Part shown: positions 1 through 6,707 of the stretch, piece after piece | Layout: the number at the start of each line of letters is the position of its first letter | Position numbering within the stretch: position 1 is the stretch's first letter | Origin: Limnobaculum allomyrinae | GTDB taxonomy: Bacteria > Pseudomonadota > Gammaproteobacteria > Enterobacterales > Enterobacteriaceae | Reading direction: 5' to 3' | DNA: 64,000 nt | NCBI RefSeq assembly: GCF_016649425.1 | Contig: NZ_JADRCR010000007.1 | Location: forward strand, 1 to 64,000 | Made by a program: the position numbers and the translations under genes | Notes under the pieces: generated by a model | Told to the model about the DNA's origin: nothing | Database searches by the model: none | What the model saw: only the letters and a program-made list of their open reading frames with translations

Positions 1-302
1 CCCTCCATAAATATTTTTGGCTTTGGTGCTGGAGGATGCTTAGGCGTTTGATGGTTTGGAACTATAGGACCTTGAGATAAACAAATCTCAATTTTCGGTT
101 TTGGAGATGGTGCTGGTTTAGGGCATTTATGATCCTCTCCATATCCACGATGCTCCTCAGTCATAAAAATCTTCGGTTTTGGTACAGGCTTAGGAGTCCG
201 ATGAAACGGTTCTACAGGATCAGAATCCTGACTATGGATTTTAGACGGATTAGGTTGTGGTGGAGGTAAAGGACTTCTGTGCTTGCGCTCATAATCTGAC
301 AT
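1..302 (-). CDS. Proline/lysine-rich prophage protein, 3' part outside window
   Basis: An open frame on the minus strand starts with ATG at 302 and stays open for 100 codons to the window edge. The Shine-Dalgarno AAGGAT lies about 8 bases upstream. The product is hydrophilic and rich in Pro, Lys and His. It has three imperfect copies of a motif of the type PKPxPxPKI, with PKIFM seen twice. No transmembrane segment or known domain is visible. It is transcribed away from the yfdPQR-like block. I do not recognise the family. Low-complexity Pro/Lys linkers occur in phage and secreted proteins, but no function can be given. The start is well supported; the length is unknown. Confidence 0.6.
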   Translation of the reverse strand, partial: MSDYERKHRSPLPPPQPNPSKIHSQDSDPVEPFHRTPKPVPKPKIFMTEEHRGYGEDHKCPKPAPSPKPKIEICLSQGPIVPNHQTPKHPPAPKPKIFME

Positions 303-308
303 AAAAAA

Positions 309-339
309 TATCCTTATCTGTTGTGGTGACATAAGGATA
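309..339 (-). promoter_or_regulatory. Hairpin covering the RBS of the proline-rich gene
   Basis: TATCCTTAT (309-317) and ATAAGGATA (331-339) form a perfect 9-bp inverted repeat. On the minus strand the second arm contains the AAGGA ribosome-binding site of the gene starting at 302 and is followed directly by six T. In RNA this could hide the ribosome-binding site or act as a weak intrinsic terminator ahead of the start codon. A second small hairpin lies beside it (CCACTTC 340-346, GAAGTGG 351-357). Confidence 0.45.
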
Positions 340-563
340 CCACTTCGCCGGAAGTGGTTAAACATCCGGCACTTACAAATATTCAAAAGCGCCCTGCAGC
401 TCAAACTTAAACTGTGATGAGTAAAGGTAACAAGCTGACGGGGCGCTTCTGAATGCAGACCTTAACTGGTCGTGTGGAGTAGTAAACCGCTGTTGATAGG
501 TTTCTATGTGCAGTATGGAAACCCTGACGCAGTACCTTTAAATCTTTACGGAGTAGTTAACGT

Positions 564-935
564 ATGAGTAATGACCGTATGACTGTTATTCCCGATTTCT
601 TCGGGGAACTGGATGCAGGTGTATTCCAGAACAAACTGGCAGCCGCGCTGAATAACGTGGCGCTGGGTGTTCTCAATAATGGCGGTAAGGGCAAAGTGCA
701 GGTTACGTTCGATCTTGAGCGCCTGAACAATTCTATTGAAGAAAAGCGTGTTGAGATTAAACACAAGCTGTCTTTCACCACCCCAACACCACGCGGTAAA
801 TCTTCTGAGGAAGATACCACCGAAACGCCAATGTACGTCAATAAGGGCGGTAAGTTGACAATCCTTCAGGAAGATCAGGGGCAACTATTTTCAATTACTG
901 GTTCCCCTGACGGCAAGCTGTCAGCAGCCAAATAA
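564..935 (+). CDS. Prophage protein at the yfdP position
   Basis: This encodes a 123-residue soluble protein that starts at ATG 564, with GGAG ten bases upstream. It lies 36 bp before a DUF2303 (YfdQ-type) gene. In E. coli prophage CPS-53 the gene before yfdQ is yfdP, of similar length, so I infer this is the YfdP equivalent. I cannot confirm the sequence relationship. The middle (about residues 45-70) alternates charged and hydrophobic residues and could form beta strands. The C-terminal half has a Gly/Lys loop and ends in AAK. There is no signal peptide, membrane segment or catalytic motif. Function unknown. Confidence 0.7.
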   Translation: MSNDRMTVIPDFFGELDAGVFQNKLAAALNNVALGVLNNGGKGKVQVTFDLERLNNSIEEKRVEIKHKLSFTTPTPRGKSSEEDTTETPMYVNKGGKLTILQEDQGQLFSITGSPDGKLSAAK

Positions 936-971
936 CCCATCAACTCATTATTAATTTTAAGGAAAGAATTC

Positions 972-1802
972 ATGACTCAATTAGACGCATCAGCAATTAA
1001 AGAAGTCCGCGATCTGGCACTGGCTGAACACTTAACGCACGACTTATCAGAAACCACCTTCAGTGCGGTGGTACTACCTGAAGGTTATAGAATTCAGCGA
1101 TTAGAGCACCTGAACGAAATGCGTGACCGTTTTCGTGGTTGCATGAACACAACCAGTATTGATGATTTTGTTCGCTATTCCATCCAAAACGCCATGTTTG
1201 AATCTAATCCTGCCGGTTGCTTCATTAATGCAGATGCTATGGAAGCTGTCAGTATTTTTAATATTGGCAGCATCATTGAACCCGGCCATGCAGATAACAC
1301 CGCATCAATTGCATTAAAGAAAACCGCCCCTTTCCGTGCCCTGCTGGATATTAACGGCCGCAAAAACCGCCAGAAAGACTTAGCTGAGTGGCTGGAAGAT
1401 TGGCGTGATTATCTTCTTGCCTTTGATGCTGAAGGTAACGAAATGATCATCAAGCAAGCCGTATCAGCTATTCGCCGTATCAGTATTGAAGCTATGTCTA
1501 CATCTGATCACGAAGATCAGGACTTCAGCGCTAAACGATCGGTAATGGAAAGTGTAGAAGCCAAGAGCAAAGAGACTATGCCGGTTGCGTTTGAGTTTAA
1601 GTGTGTTCCTTATGAGGGCTTAACCGATCGGCGCTTCAGTCTGCGTCTTAGTATTCTGGCCAGTGATACCCCTCAGTTAGTTCTGCGTATTATTCAACTG
1701 GAAACAGCCGAAGAAGCGATCGCAACCGAGTTCCGCGACCTGCTGATCGAGAAGTTCACTGATAAACCGGTTAATACCTTTATCGGTTCGTTTAAAGCGT
1801 AA
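972..1802 (+). CDS. DUF2303 (YfdQ-like) prophage protein
   Basis: This is a 276-residue protein of the DUF2303 family, whose E. coli member is YfdQ (about 274 residues). The N-terminus has the family pattern of a charged helix, then VVLPEGYRIQRLE near residue 35, a Thr/Ser-rich segment where a FVRYSI-type helix starts (about 57-62), and a DLAEWLEDW helix near 135. The C-terminal third is beta-rich, ending in TFIGSFKA. The start at ATG 972 has AGGAAAG upstream. It follows the yfdP-like gene and precedes the repeat protein, which separates it from the yfdR-type gene that is adjacent in CPS-53. The role of DUF2303 proteins is unknown; they occur in the early regions of many tailed phages. Confidence 0.85.
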   Translation: MTQLDASAIKEVRDLALAEHLTHDLSETTFSAVVLPEGYRIQRLEHLNEMRDRFRGCMNTTSIDDFVRYSIQNAMFESNPAGCFINADAMEAVSIFNIGSIIEPGHADNTASIALKKTAPFRALLDINGRKNRQKDLAEWLEDWRDYLLAFDAEGNEMIIKQAVSAIRRISIEAMSTSDHEDQDFSAKRSVMESVEAKSKETMPVAFEFKCVPYEGLTDRRFSLRLSILASDTPQLVLRIIQLETAEEAIATEFRDLLIEKFTDKPVNTFIGSFKA

Positions 1803-1810
1803 TGCTGCCC

Positions 1811-1836
1811 AAAGCTACCGGTTCGCCGGTGGCTTT
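1811..1836 (+). promoter_or_regulatory. Hairpin with TTCG loop after the DUF2303 gene
   Basis: AAAGCTACCGG (1811-1821) and CCGGTGGCTTT (1826-1836) form an 11-bp stem, with one G-U pair in RNA, closed by a TTCG tetraloop. It starts nine bases after the DUF2303 stop. No T run follows, so it is more likely an mRNA-stabilising or processing hairpin than a terminator. The next gene follows about 57 bp later behind a GTGGAG ribosome-binding site, the same layout seen at 2650 and 5312. Confidence 0.5.
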
Positions 1837-1893
1837 ACGAAGTGTTACGGCGCTGTGCAGGCGCTACCTAATAATCGACGTGGAGTAATTTTA

Positions 1894-2640
1894 ATGAAAA
1901 AGTTTTTTACCCTGCTGGATCGCAGAAATATTCCTTACACCCTCAGTGATAACGGCGTTGAGATTAAAGGTTGCCTTGACTTAGAAGGTGATGATATCTC
2001 CGCGCTGCCGGATAACCTGACTGTAGGTGGCTGGCTGCGCCTGTCCGGTACCCAGATTACCGCGCTGCCGGATAACCTGACTGTAGGTGGCTGGCTGGAC
2101 CTGTCCGGTACCCAGATTACCGCGCTGCCGGATAACCTGACTGTAGGTGGTTCGCTGGACCTGTCCGGTACCCAGATTACCGCGCTGCCGGATAACCTGA
2201 CTGTAGGTGGCTGGCTGCGCCTGTCCGGTACCCAGATTACCGCGCTGCCGGATAACCTGACTGTAGGTGGCTGGCTGTGCCTGTCCGGCACCCAGATTAC
2301 CGCGCTGCCGGATAACCTGACTGTAGGTGGTTCGCTGGACCTGTCCGGTACCCAGATTACCGCGCTGCCGGATAACTTTTCTTGCGATAGCTTATATCTC
2401 GATGTTAAGCGTATCAATAATATTTCATACCGCGAAAATTGCAGATATTGCAGCCGTACTATTTTCGCCGCCTGGACAGGCAAAGAATTCAGAATTGCCG
2501 CTGGCTGCTTCTTCGGTACGTTGAATGAGTTTGAAAATGCTGTTGACCGCAAATATACCGGTAGCGCGGCAAAGGCTTACAAACAAGCTGGTCGTGATTG
2601 CGTGGCTGAATTAACGGTAAAACTGAACCCGTCAGTCTAA
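1894..2640 (+). CDS. Tandem-repeat (20-residue, leucine-rich type) prophage protein
   Basis: This is a 248-residue protein with three parts. Residues 1-35 form a short N-terminal segment. About residues 36-160 contain six full copies and one partial copy of a 20-residue unit with the core ITALPDNLTVGG followed by (W or S)LxLSGTQ. About residues 160-248 form a unique C-terminal domain with a CRYC pair and an aromatic-rich stretch. The repeats resemble leucine-rich or beta-solenoid repeats common in prophage proteins of unknown role. ATG 1894 was chosen over an upstream ATG (1855) because GTGGAG lies just before it. The gene separates the yfdQ- and yfdR-like genes. A binding role is plausible from the fold but is inference. 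Confidence 0.8.
   Translation: MKKFFTLLDRRNIPYTLSDNGVEIKGCLDLEGDDISALPDNLTVGGWLRLSGTQITALPDNLTVGGWLDLSGTQITALPDNLTVGGSLDLSGTQITALPDNLTVGGWLRLSGTQITALPDNLTVGGWLCLSGTQITALPDNLTVGGSLDLSGTQITALPDNFSCDSLYLDVKRINNISYRENCRYCSRTIFAAWTGKEFRIAAGCFFGTLNEFENAVDRKYTGSAAKAYKQAGRDCVAELTVKLNPSV
2001..2376 (+). repeat. 60-bp tandem repeats, 6.3 near-identical copies
   Basis: The period is exactly 60 bp (20 codons), so changes in copy number keep the frame. The copies differ almost only at two places: GGCTGG versus GGTTCG (Trp or Ser), and one codon reading CGC, GAC or TGC (Arg, Asp or Cys). One further silent difference (GGTA/GGCA) is seen. Near-identity at the DNA level points to recent duplication or gene conversion. 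There are no unique spacers, so it is not a CRISPR array. Confidence 0.95.
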
Positions 2641-2649
2641 TTAATATCG

Positions 2650-2690
2650 GCCCACTATGCAGGTGGGCTTAATCAACCCTGTGTGGAGTA
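2650..2690 (+). promoter_or_regulatory. Hairpin plus TGTGGAG ribosome-binding module (copy at 2650)
   Basis: GCCCAC (2650-2655) pairs with GTGGGC (2663-2668) around the loop TATGCAG. The segment CTGTGTGGAGTAATTAAC then leads directly into the ATG at 2697. An almost identical module occurs at 5312-5350 before the excisionase gene (stem GGCCCAC/GTGGGCC, loop containing GTGCAG, then TGTGTGGAG). A diverged version precedes the repeat protein. Confidence 0.55.
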
Positions 2691-2696
2691 ATTAAC

Positions 2697-3251
2697 ATGT
2701 CTTGGTTAACGACAATTTCAGGTAAGCATTTTAACTATCAAAATCCCGACCCGGGTTCTATTTGCATTCGCGATATTGCCCGTGCTCTGTCCCATGAATG
2801 CCGGTTTGCAGGTCACGTTCCAGCATTTTATTCAGTTGCCCAGCACTCTGTATTCGTCAGTCACTTAGTACCACAAGAATTCGCCATGGAAGCACTGATG
2901 CATGATGCTGTTGAAGCATACTGCAAAGATATCCCTGCCCCATTGAAACGCCTGTTACCTGATTATCAGGCAATAGAGCACCGTATCGACCAGTTAATTC
3001 GTGGCTTATTCAAGTTGCCGGCAGAGCACAGTAAAGAAGTTAAGCATGCTGACCTTGTTGCACTGGCAACTGAGCGCCGTGATTTTGGGCTTGATGATGG
3101 TACCGCGTGGCCAATCTTGGAGGGGATTACCCCAGACAAAGAACTAATTCTTAGCTGGCCTGCATATGATGCATATAACGCATTTATTGACCGGTTCTAT
3201 GAACTGAAAAATGCAGGCTACCAAGCCTCAGTAGAGGGCCAGAAACTATGA
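2697..3251 (+). CDS. HD-domain nucleotide hydrolase (YfdR-like)
   Basis: This 184-residue protein is a small HD-superfamily phosphohydrolase of the YfdR/YfbR type. The metal-binding pattern is visible: His50 (in AQHS), His69-Asp70 (MHDAVE) and Asp119 (HADLVALATER). YfbR-type enzymes are 5'-deoxynucleotidases that dephosphorylate deoxynucleoside monophosphates. YfdR of prophage CPS-53 is the closest named relative I recognise. The start at ATG 2697 has a TGTGGAG ribosome-binding site. The stop overlaps the start of the next small gene (ATGA at 3248). In the phage it may adjust nucleotide pools during early infection, which is inference. Substrate specificity cannot be read from sequence. Confidence 0.85.
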   Translation: MSWLTTISGKHFNYQNPDPGSICIRDIARALSHECRFAGHVPAFYSVAQHSVFVSHLVPQEFAMEALMHDAVEAYCKDIPAPLKRLLPDYQAIEHRIDQLIRGLFKLPAEHSKEVKHADLVALATERRDFGLDDGTAWPILEGITPDKELILSWPAYDAYNAFIDRFYELKNAGYQASVEGQKL

Positions 3252-3352
3252 GCCAGATTAAGTTCTCTTTCGGCGCAAAGCTGTTTATAGCTGGCATCAT
3301 TTTAGTCTGGGTACTGTGTATATCTGCATTGGGAGTGCTTATTCATGGCTAA
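3248..3352 (+). CDS. 34-residue single-pass membrane protein
   Basis: A short gene starts at ATG 3248, overlapping the stop of the HD hydrolase, and ends at TAA 3350-3352 inside the start of the next gene (ATG 3345). It encodes MSQIKFSFGAKLF followed by about 18 hydrophobic residues (IAGIILVWVLCISALGVL) and a short IHG tail. The layout predicts one transmembrane helix with a positively charged N-terminus inside. Overlap at both ends argues for translational coupling and against chance. Function unknown. Confidence 0.6.
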   Translation: MSQIKFSFGAKLFIAGIILVWVLCISALGVLIHG

Positions 3353-3623
3353 ATTACATAAAGCAATTGAAACGCTAGTCCGCTGCCGTGGCGAGTATTT
3401 CAGCTTTGTCAAAATCGGCATGATGGTCGAAGTCTACGGTGATTTGGGTACCATCGTCGGAGTTAATGACTCTGCAAATCTGGATGTAGTTTTCACCAAC
3501 CAACTGAAGCATGGAAAGCATAAATATAACTGCCACCCAACCTGTGAAATTAAGTATTTCGATGCTGAAGACGAAGTGATTGCCGACTATAGCGACAAGG
3601 GAAAGATTGGAGGTGGCCAATGA
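3345..3623 (+). CDS. Small conserved-looking prophage protein
   Basis: This is a 92-residue soluble protein. It starts with a charged helix (about residues 1-20), followed by a beta-rich core with GMMVEVYGDLGTIVGV and NLDVVFTNQLKHGK, the pattern of a small SH3-like or KOW-like barrel. The region CHPTCEIKYFD places two cysteines close together. It is tightly packed: its ATG lies within the end of the small membrane-protein gene and its stop overlaps the next start (ATGA, 3620). I recognise it only as a typical lambdoid accessory-region protein without a known role. Confidence 0.7.
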   Translation: MAKLHKAIETLVRCRGEYFSFVKIGMMVEVYGDLGTIVGVNDSANLDVVFTNQLKHGKHKYNCHPTCEIKYFDAEDEVIADYSDKGKIGGGQ

Positions 3624-3787
3624 CAAATAAAACCGTAACGATTGAATTAACGCCTGAAGAACTGGGGGAGCTTCTTGAAATGGCTGACTGTTTTGATTGG
3701 AAAAATAAAGATTTTCAGTCGGTTTGTCAGAAGCTGGATAGTGCCAAATCTGAGTTTATCACTAAAGCACTGGGAGAGAGCAAATGA
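3620..3787 (+). CDS. 55-residue prophage protein
   Basis: ATG 3620 overlaps the previous stop and TGA 3785-3787 overlaps the next start, so the gene sits inside a chain of ATGA overlaps. The product is acidic (MTNKTVTIELTPEELGEL at the start, then an EMADCF helix) and looks like one strand followed by two helices. GGAGGTGG precedes the start. It has no membrane segment or recognised motif. Its position in an uninterrupted overlapping cluster is the main evidence that it is translated. Function unknown. Confidence 0.6.
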   Translation: MTNKTVTIELTPEELGELLEMADCFDWKNKDFQSVCQKLDSAKSEFITKALGESK

Positions 3788-4359
3788 ACGAAAAATTCAA
3801 AAAGGTTTTTACTGAACAAGGAACATTCAAGGCGTGGAACGCATGTGAAGCATGGTTAAAGGCGCATGGTTACAGCTATGGCCGCTTAGACCGTTATAAC
3901 AATGTTGGCGTGCTTAAAGGTGATTGGATTATTTCGAAGTGGCACAACCTCAGCAGCGAAGAAATAGCAGGCTTAGATGGTGTGGTAAGCGGTGATTTCC
4001 GCGAGGGGCCAGTGACCGTTCGCCTGAAGGAAGCTCCTCAAATTGAAATTACAGCACTACCGGTAGAGCGTGGCGAGCACGGCTATTGGACACATCCGGT
4101 CTATGAAAAGTTTTGCGATGGGCGTGAATATGTACCCACAGAAGAATTCAATAAATGACTTAAATCTCTGGGCTTAACTTGGGTTTATGAGCGTATGGAC
4201 ACCGATGAAAGTTCCGAAGAAGGCTCAGAATATGCAGAACACGGCTCATGTTCTAAATGGATTCCGTCGCAACCAGGTGATGGCGATTGGTTTATAGGCT
4301 CTATCCACGAAACAGAAGATGGCCCTGTCTGCATTTGGCTGCGTAAGGTGGCTGTATGA
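3784..4359 (+). pseudogene. Prophage gene interrupted by an in-frame TGA
   Basis: The frame from ATG 3784 runs 124 codons to TGA at 4156-4158. It then continues in the same frame for 66 sense codons to TGA 4357-4359, where it overlaps the next start by ATGA, like the other genes of this cluster. The part after the first stop has protein-like composition, with three Trp and segments such as GLTWVYERMD and DGDWFIGSIHE, and contains no other stop. The simplest reading is a TGG-to-TGA change in a gene of about 191 codons. The stop is followed by C, a leaky context for UGA, so some read-through is possible. The N-terminal half (CEAWLKAHGYSYG) may still make a truncated protein. Function unknown. 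Confidence 0.7.
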
Positions 4360-4838
4360 GTAATGATATCAACGCAATTGTACTGCGGTTAAAGGCTGGC
4401 GCTGAAATAAACATGAGCCAATCATTGATTGTGCCGAACGTGGAAATAATAGCTGTATGTGCTGCTCTGGAAGCAGCACAGAAGCGGAATGCAGAGCAGC
4501 ACATACAGCTTGCAGCTCAGTCTGTACCGGTAGTGCCGGATGAGATGACATTTCATGATGCGGTCTCGTTTACACTAATCAACGGCATGAGCGGCATTGG
4601 CCAGAATACGGCGGTAATGCGCACATGGAACGCATGCCGCGCTGCAATGCTATCCACATCACCAACCCAGCAACCAGAAACCCTACCCTGCAATATTCTT
4701 CTTGAGCCAGGTCTAAGATTGGGTAAAGGCATTCCAACCAGCACGTTAATCATGGCCCTCAGTCGTAGGGCTGAATATGAACGTGATAAGAAAAATGCTA
4801 CCCCCCGAAGAAACGGAACGTATGAAGCAAGCGTTTGA
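4356..4838 (+). CDS. Ea22-like prophage protein, N-terminal part, frameshifted
   Basis: This is a 160-residue reading frame with ATG at 4356 overlapping the previous stop. The middle has an Ala-rich helix (CAALEAAQKRNAEQH) and ATWNACRAAM-type sequence typical of lambdoid Ea22-like accessory proteins. The segment LLEPGLRLGKGIPTSTLIMALSRR, near residues 115-138, matches the short conserved C-terminal block of that group. After a run of six C (4801-4806) the frame degrades into PRRNGTYEASV. Removing one C gives NATPEETERMKQAF, which joins the next frame smoothly. So this and the following feature were probably one gene. No function is known for the group. Confidence 0.6.
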   Translation: MSNDINAIVLRLKAGAEINMSQSLIVPNVEIIAVCAALEAAQKRNAEQHIQLAAQSVPVVPDEMTFHDAVSFTLINGMSGIGQNTAVMRTWNACRAAMLSTSPTQQPETLPCNILLEPGLRLGKGIPTSTLIMALSRRAEYERDKKNATPRRNGTYEASV

Positions 4839-5103
4839 ATCGTTAATGACATGCGCTGGAGCGTTAAAAGTTAAACGGTCAGTGTATAACCCTGATGAAT
4901 GGAGATTAGTGCCAATTGAGCCGACAGAAGACATGATTGTTGATGGTTTCGAGTCTGTACCTCATCCCCTTTTCGGTGATAGGGGGGAATGGGAGAAGTA
5001 CAACGGTATGAGCGGATGCCAACAGGCAGCACATAGGGCAAAACTTTGCTGGCAAGCGATGATAGCAGCAGCACCAGCGCTGGAGGATAACCAGAATGGC
5101 TAA
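4777..5103 (+). CDS. Ea22-like prophage protein, C-terminal part or separate small gene
   Basis: A 108-residue frame overlaps the end of the preceding one. From PEETERMKQAFESL onward it reads as the natural continuation of that gene if one C is dropped from the C6 run. Its later part (VPIEPTEDMIVDGFES, then HRAKLCWQAMIAAAP near the end) has the pattern of phage proteins of the type in which EPT(E/D)xM is followed by a WxAMIAAAP helix. ATG 4777 has no convincing ribosome-binding site, so an independent start is doubtful. The next gene starts inside it at 5096, which keeps the cluster compact. Function unknown. Confidence 0.55.
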   Translation: MNVIRKMLPPEETERMKQAFESLMTCAGALKVKRSVYNPDEWRLVPIEPTEDMIVDGFESVPHPLFGDRGEWEKYNGMSGCQQAAHRAKLCWQAMIAAAPALEDNQNG

Positions 5104-5299
5104 AATAACCGTAGTTCTTGAAGTACCTGACGATGAAGTAATCGAGGTTTCAGCAGGTGTTCAAACATTTACCGGACGTGTCTGTGCCGTTGCTTTCAAA
5201 GATGCTTTATCCGAGCCTGATGCAATGGAAATAGAAACCGCCGTAAAAGAGGAACTGATAAAGCAATCGAAGCCTGGCGGAATGTTAAGTAAGTGGTAA
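5096..5299 (+). CDS. Small acidic prophage protein
   Basis: This is a 67-residue product starting at ATG 5096, eight bases before the previous stop. The N-terminus MAKITVVLEVPDDEVIEV is strand-forming and acidic. A basic Gly-rich tail (KPGGMLSKW) ends the protein. No known motif or membrane segment is visible. It is the last gene before the hairpin/ribosome-binding module that precedes the excisionase. Function unknown; support comes from compact packing and a reasonable amino acid composition. Confidence 0.6.
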   Translation: MAKITVVLEVPDDEVIEVSAGVQTFTGRVCAVAFKDALSEPDAMEIETAVKEELIKQSKPGGMLSKW

Positions 5300-5311
5300 A
5301 TAAGTAATAAC

Positions 5312-5350
5312 GGCCCACGTGCAGGTGGGCCACTACTGTGTGGAGAAATA
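5312..5350 (+). promoter_or_regulatory. Hairpin plus TGTGGAG ribosome-binding module (copy at 5312)
   Basis: GGCCCAC (5312-5318) pairs with GTGGGCC (5325-5331) around GTGCAG, followed by ACTACTGTGTGGAGAAATAGCC and the excisionase ATG at 5354. Stem and ribosome-binding site match the module at 2650. No T run follows, so RNA processing or translation control seems likelier than termination. Confidence 0.55.
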
Positions 5351-5353
5351 GCC

Positions 5354-5599
5354 ATGATCCAAATGTTAACACTTGAAGAATGGGCGTTGGATAAATACCG
5401 AAGCAATCCCCCTTCCAAAAGCACCCTAATGAAATATGCCAGAGCTGGGCATTTCCAACCACCAGCGAGGAAAGAAGGAAGGCTATGGAGAGTGCGGGAA
5501 GATGCGGAGTTAGTAGGTCAATTGGCCACGCCTGAAATCAAGAGAAATGATAACCCTAAGTTACAGAGGATCTTAAACGATGGCAGCCAGACCCCGTAA
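5354..5599 (+). CDS. Excisionase (Xis-type, winged-helix)
   Basis: This 81-residue protein begins with MLTLEEWALDKY and continues with STLMKYARAGHFQPPARKEGRLWRVREDAE, the excisionase signature of a helix-turn-helix followed by a wing ending in WxVxExAxxV. Xis bends DNA and steers the integrase toward excision. It lies directly upstream of int and overlaps it by 20 bp, as expected for a coupled xis-int pair. ATG 5354 has TGTGGAG upstream. It appears intact, so excision could still be possible if the att sites are intact. Confidence 0.85.
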   Translation: MIQMLTLEEWALDKYRSNPPSKSTLMKYARAGHFQPPARKEGRLWRVREDAELVGQLATPEIKRNDNPKLQRILNDGSQTP

Positions 5600-6707
5600 A
5601 AATAACGTTGATATACCTAATCTATACCCTCTTTATAGTCGGTCGGCAAATAAGGTTTATTGGCGTTATCGCCACCCTATCACGGGTAAATATCACGCTC
5701 TTGGTACCGATGAACAGGAAGCAAGAGAAATCGCTATTGAGGCTAATACTCGGCTGGCAGAACAACGCTCCCGGCAGATATTAGCGCTCAATGATCGAAT
5801 TGCAATGATAAAAGGAAAGGAAATTACGGTTAGTACCTGGCTTGATCGTTACTGGAAAATTCAGGAAGAGAGACTGAAGGAAGGCGATATTAAGCCGAAT
5901 ACATTTAAGCAGAAAAAGAAACCTGTTGATTTACTGCGCCACAACTTTGCAATGAAACCCCTGCCGGCAGTTGATGCAAGAGACATTGTATCAATACTGG
6001 ACGCATCCAAAGAGGCCGGACAACATAGAATGGCTCAAGTTATCCGTTCTGTTTTAATTGATGTATTTGCGGAAGCACAGCAAGCTGGCGAAGTTCCCCC
6101 GGGCTATAATCCAGCTCTGGCCACCAAACAACCGCGAAGGAAAATAACCCGGCAGCGTCTGAATCTGGATGAATGGCAACAGATTTTTAATATTGCAGAT
6201 AAGAACCATACGTATATGGGTAATGCAATGCTTCTTGCTATTGTGACCGGTCAGCGCCTGGGTGATATCTCTAAAATGAAATTTAGTGATATTTGGGATG
6301 ACCATTTACATATTGTGCAGGAAAAGACTGGGGCAAAATTGGCGATCCCCCTTTCGATAAAATGTCACGCCATTAACTGGACGTTAAAGGATGTGATCAC
6401 AAAATGCCGCGATCGAGTAGTAAGCCATTATCTTGTTCACTACACCAAACCAACATCCATGGCGAAACGTGGCGGACAGGTCAGCCCTAATACACTCACA
6501 ACCAACTTCAGTAAGGCTCGGGATCTAACGGAAATTGATTGGGGTGATGGAACACCAGCAACATTTCATGAGCAACGGTCACTATCGGAACGTCTTTATA
6601 AAGAACAGGGAATTAATACCCAGCTATTGTTAGGTCATAAGTCGCAGAAACAAACAGACAGTTACCACGATGACCGAGGTAAGGATTGGATTACTATTGC
6701 AGTGTAG
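5580..6707 (+). CDS. Lambda-family tyrosine integrase
   Basis: This 375-residue site-specific recombinase has the lambda-Int layout. The N-terminal arm-binding domain (about 1-60) has the PNLYPLYSR and YWRYRHPITGKYHALG segments. A core-binding domain (about 83-180) with WLDRYWKI follows, then the catalytic domain. Catalytic residues are visible: Arg226 (TGQRLGD), Lys249 (EKTG), His330 and Arg333 (HEQR), His353 (LLGHKSQ) and the nucleophile Tyr362 (TDSYHDD). It overlaps xis by 20 bp; AGAGGA lies before ATG 5580. The gene reads toward icd, whose 3' end is about 700 bp away, consistent with attachment in icd. It looks full-length and active. Confidence 0.95.
   Translation: MAARPRKNNVDIPNLYPLYSRSANKVYWRYRHPITGKYHALGTDEQEAREIAIEANTRLAEQRSRQILALNDRIAMIKGKEITVSTWLDRYWKIQEERLKEGDIKPNTFKQKKKPVDLLRHNFAMKPLPAVDARDIVSILDASKEAGQHRMAQVIRSVLIDVFAEAQQAGEVPPGYNPALATKQPRRKITRQRLNLDEWQQIFNIADKNHTYMGNAMLLAIVTGQRLGDISKMKFSDIWDDHLHIVQEKTGAKLAIPLSIKCHAINWTLKDVITKCRDRVVSHYLVHYTKPTSMAKRGGQVSPNTLTTNFSKARDLTEIDWGDGTPATFHEQRSLSERLYKEQGINTQLLLGHKSQKQTDSYHDDRGKDWITIAV

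Noticed and set aside
2001..2376. Regular 60-bp repeats as a CRISPR array
   Set aside because: There are no unique spacers. The copies abut, keep one reading frame and encode a repeat protein.
1935..2552. Long minus-strand frame across the repeat gene
   Set aside because: It is a mirror of the repeated DNA. The plus strand has a ribosome-binding site, an operon position and a protein-like C-terminal domain.
4156..4158. In-frame TGA as selenocysteine
   Set aside because: No selenoprotein family fits, and no SECIS-like hairpin is obvious right after the TGA. A Trp-to-stop change is simpler.
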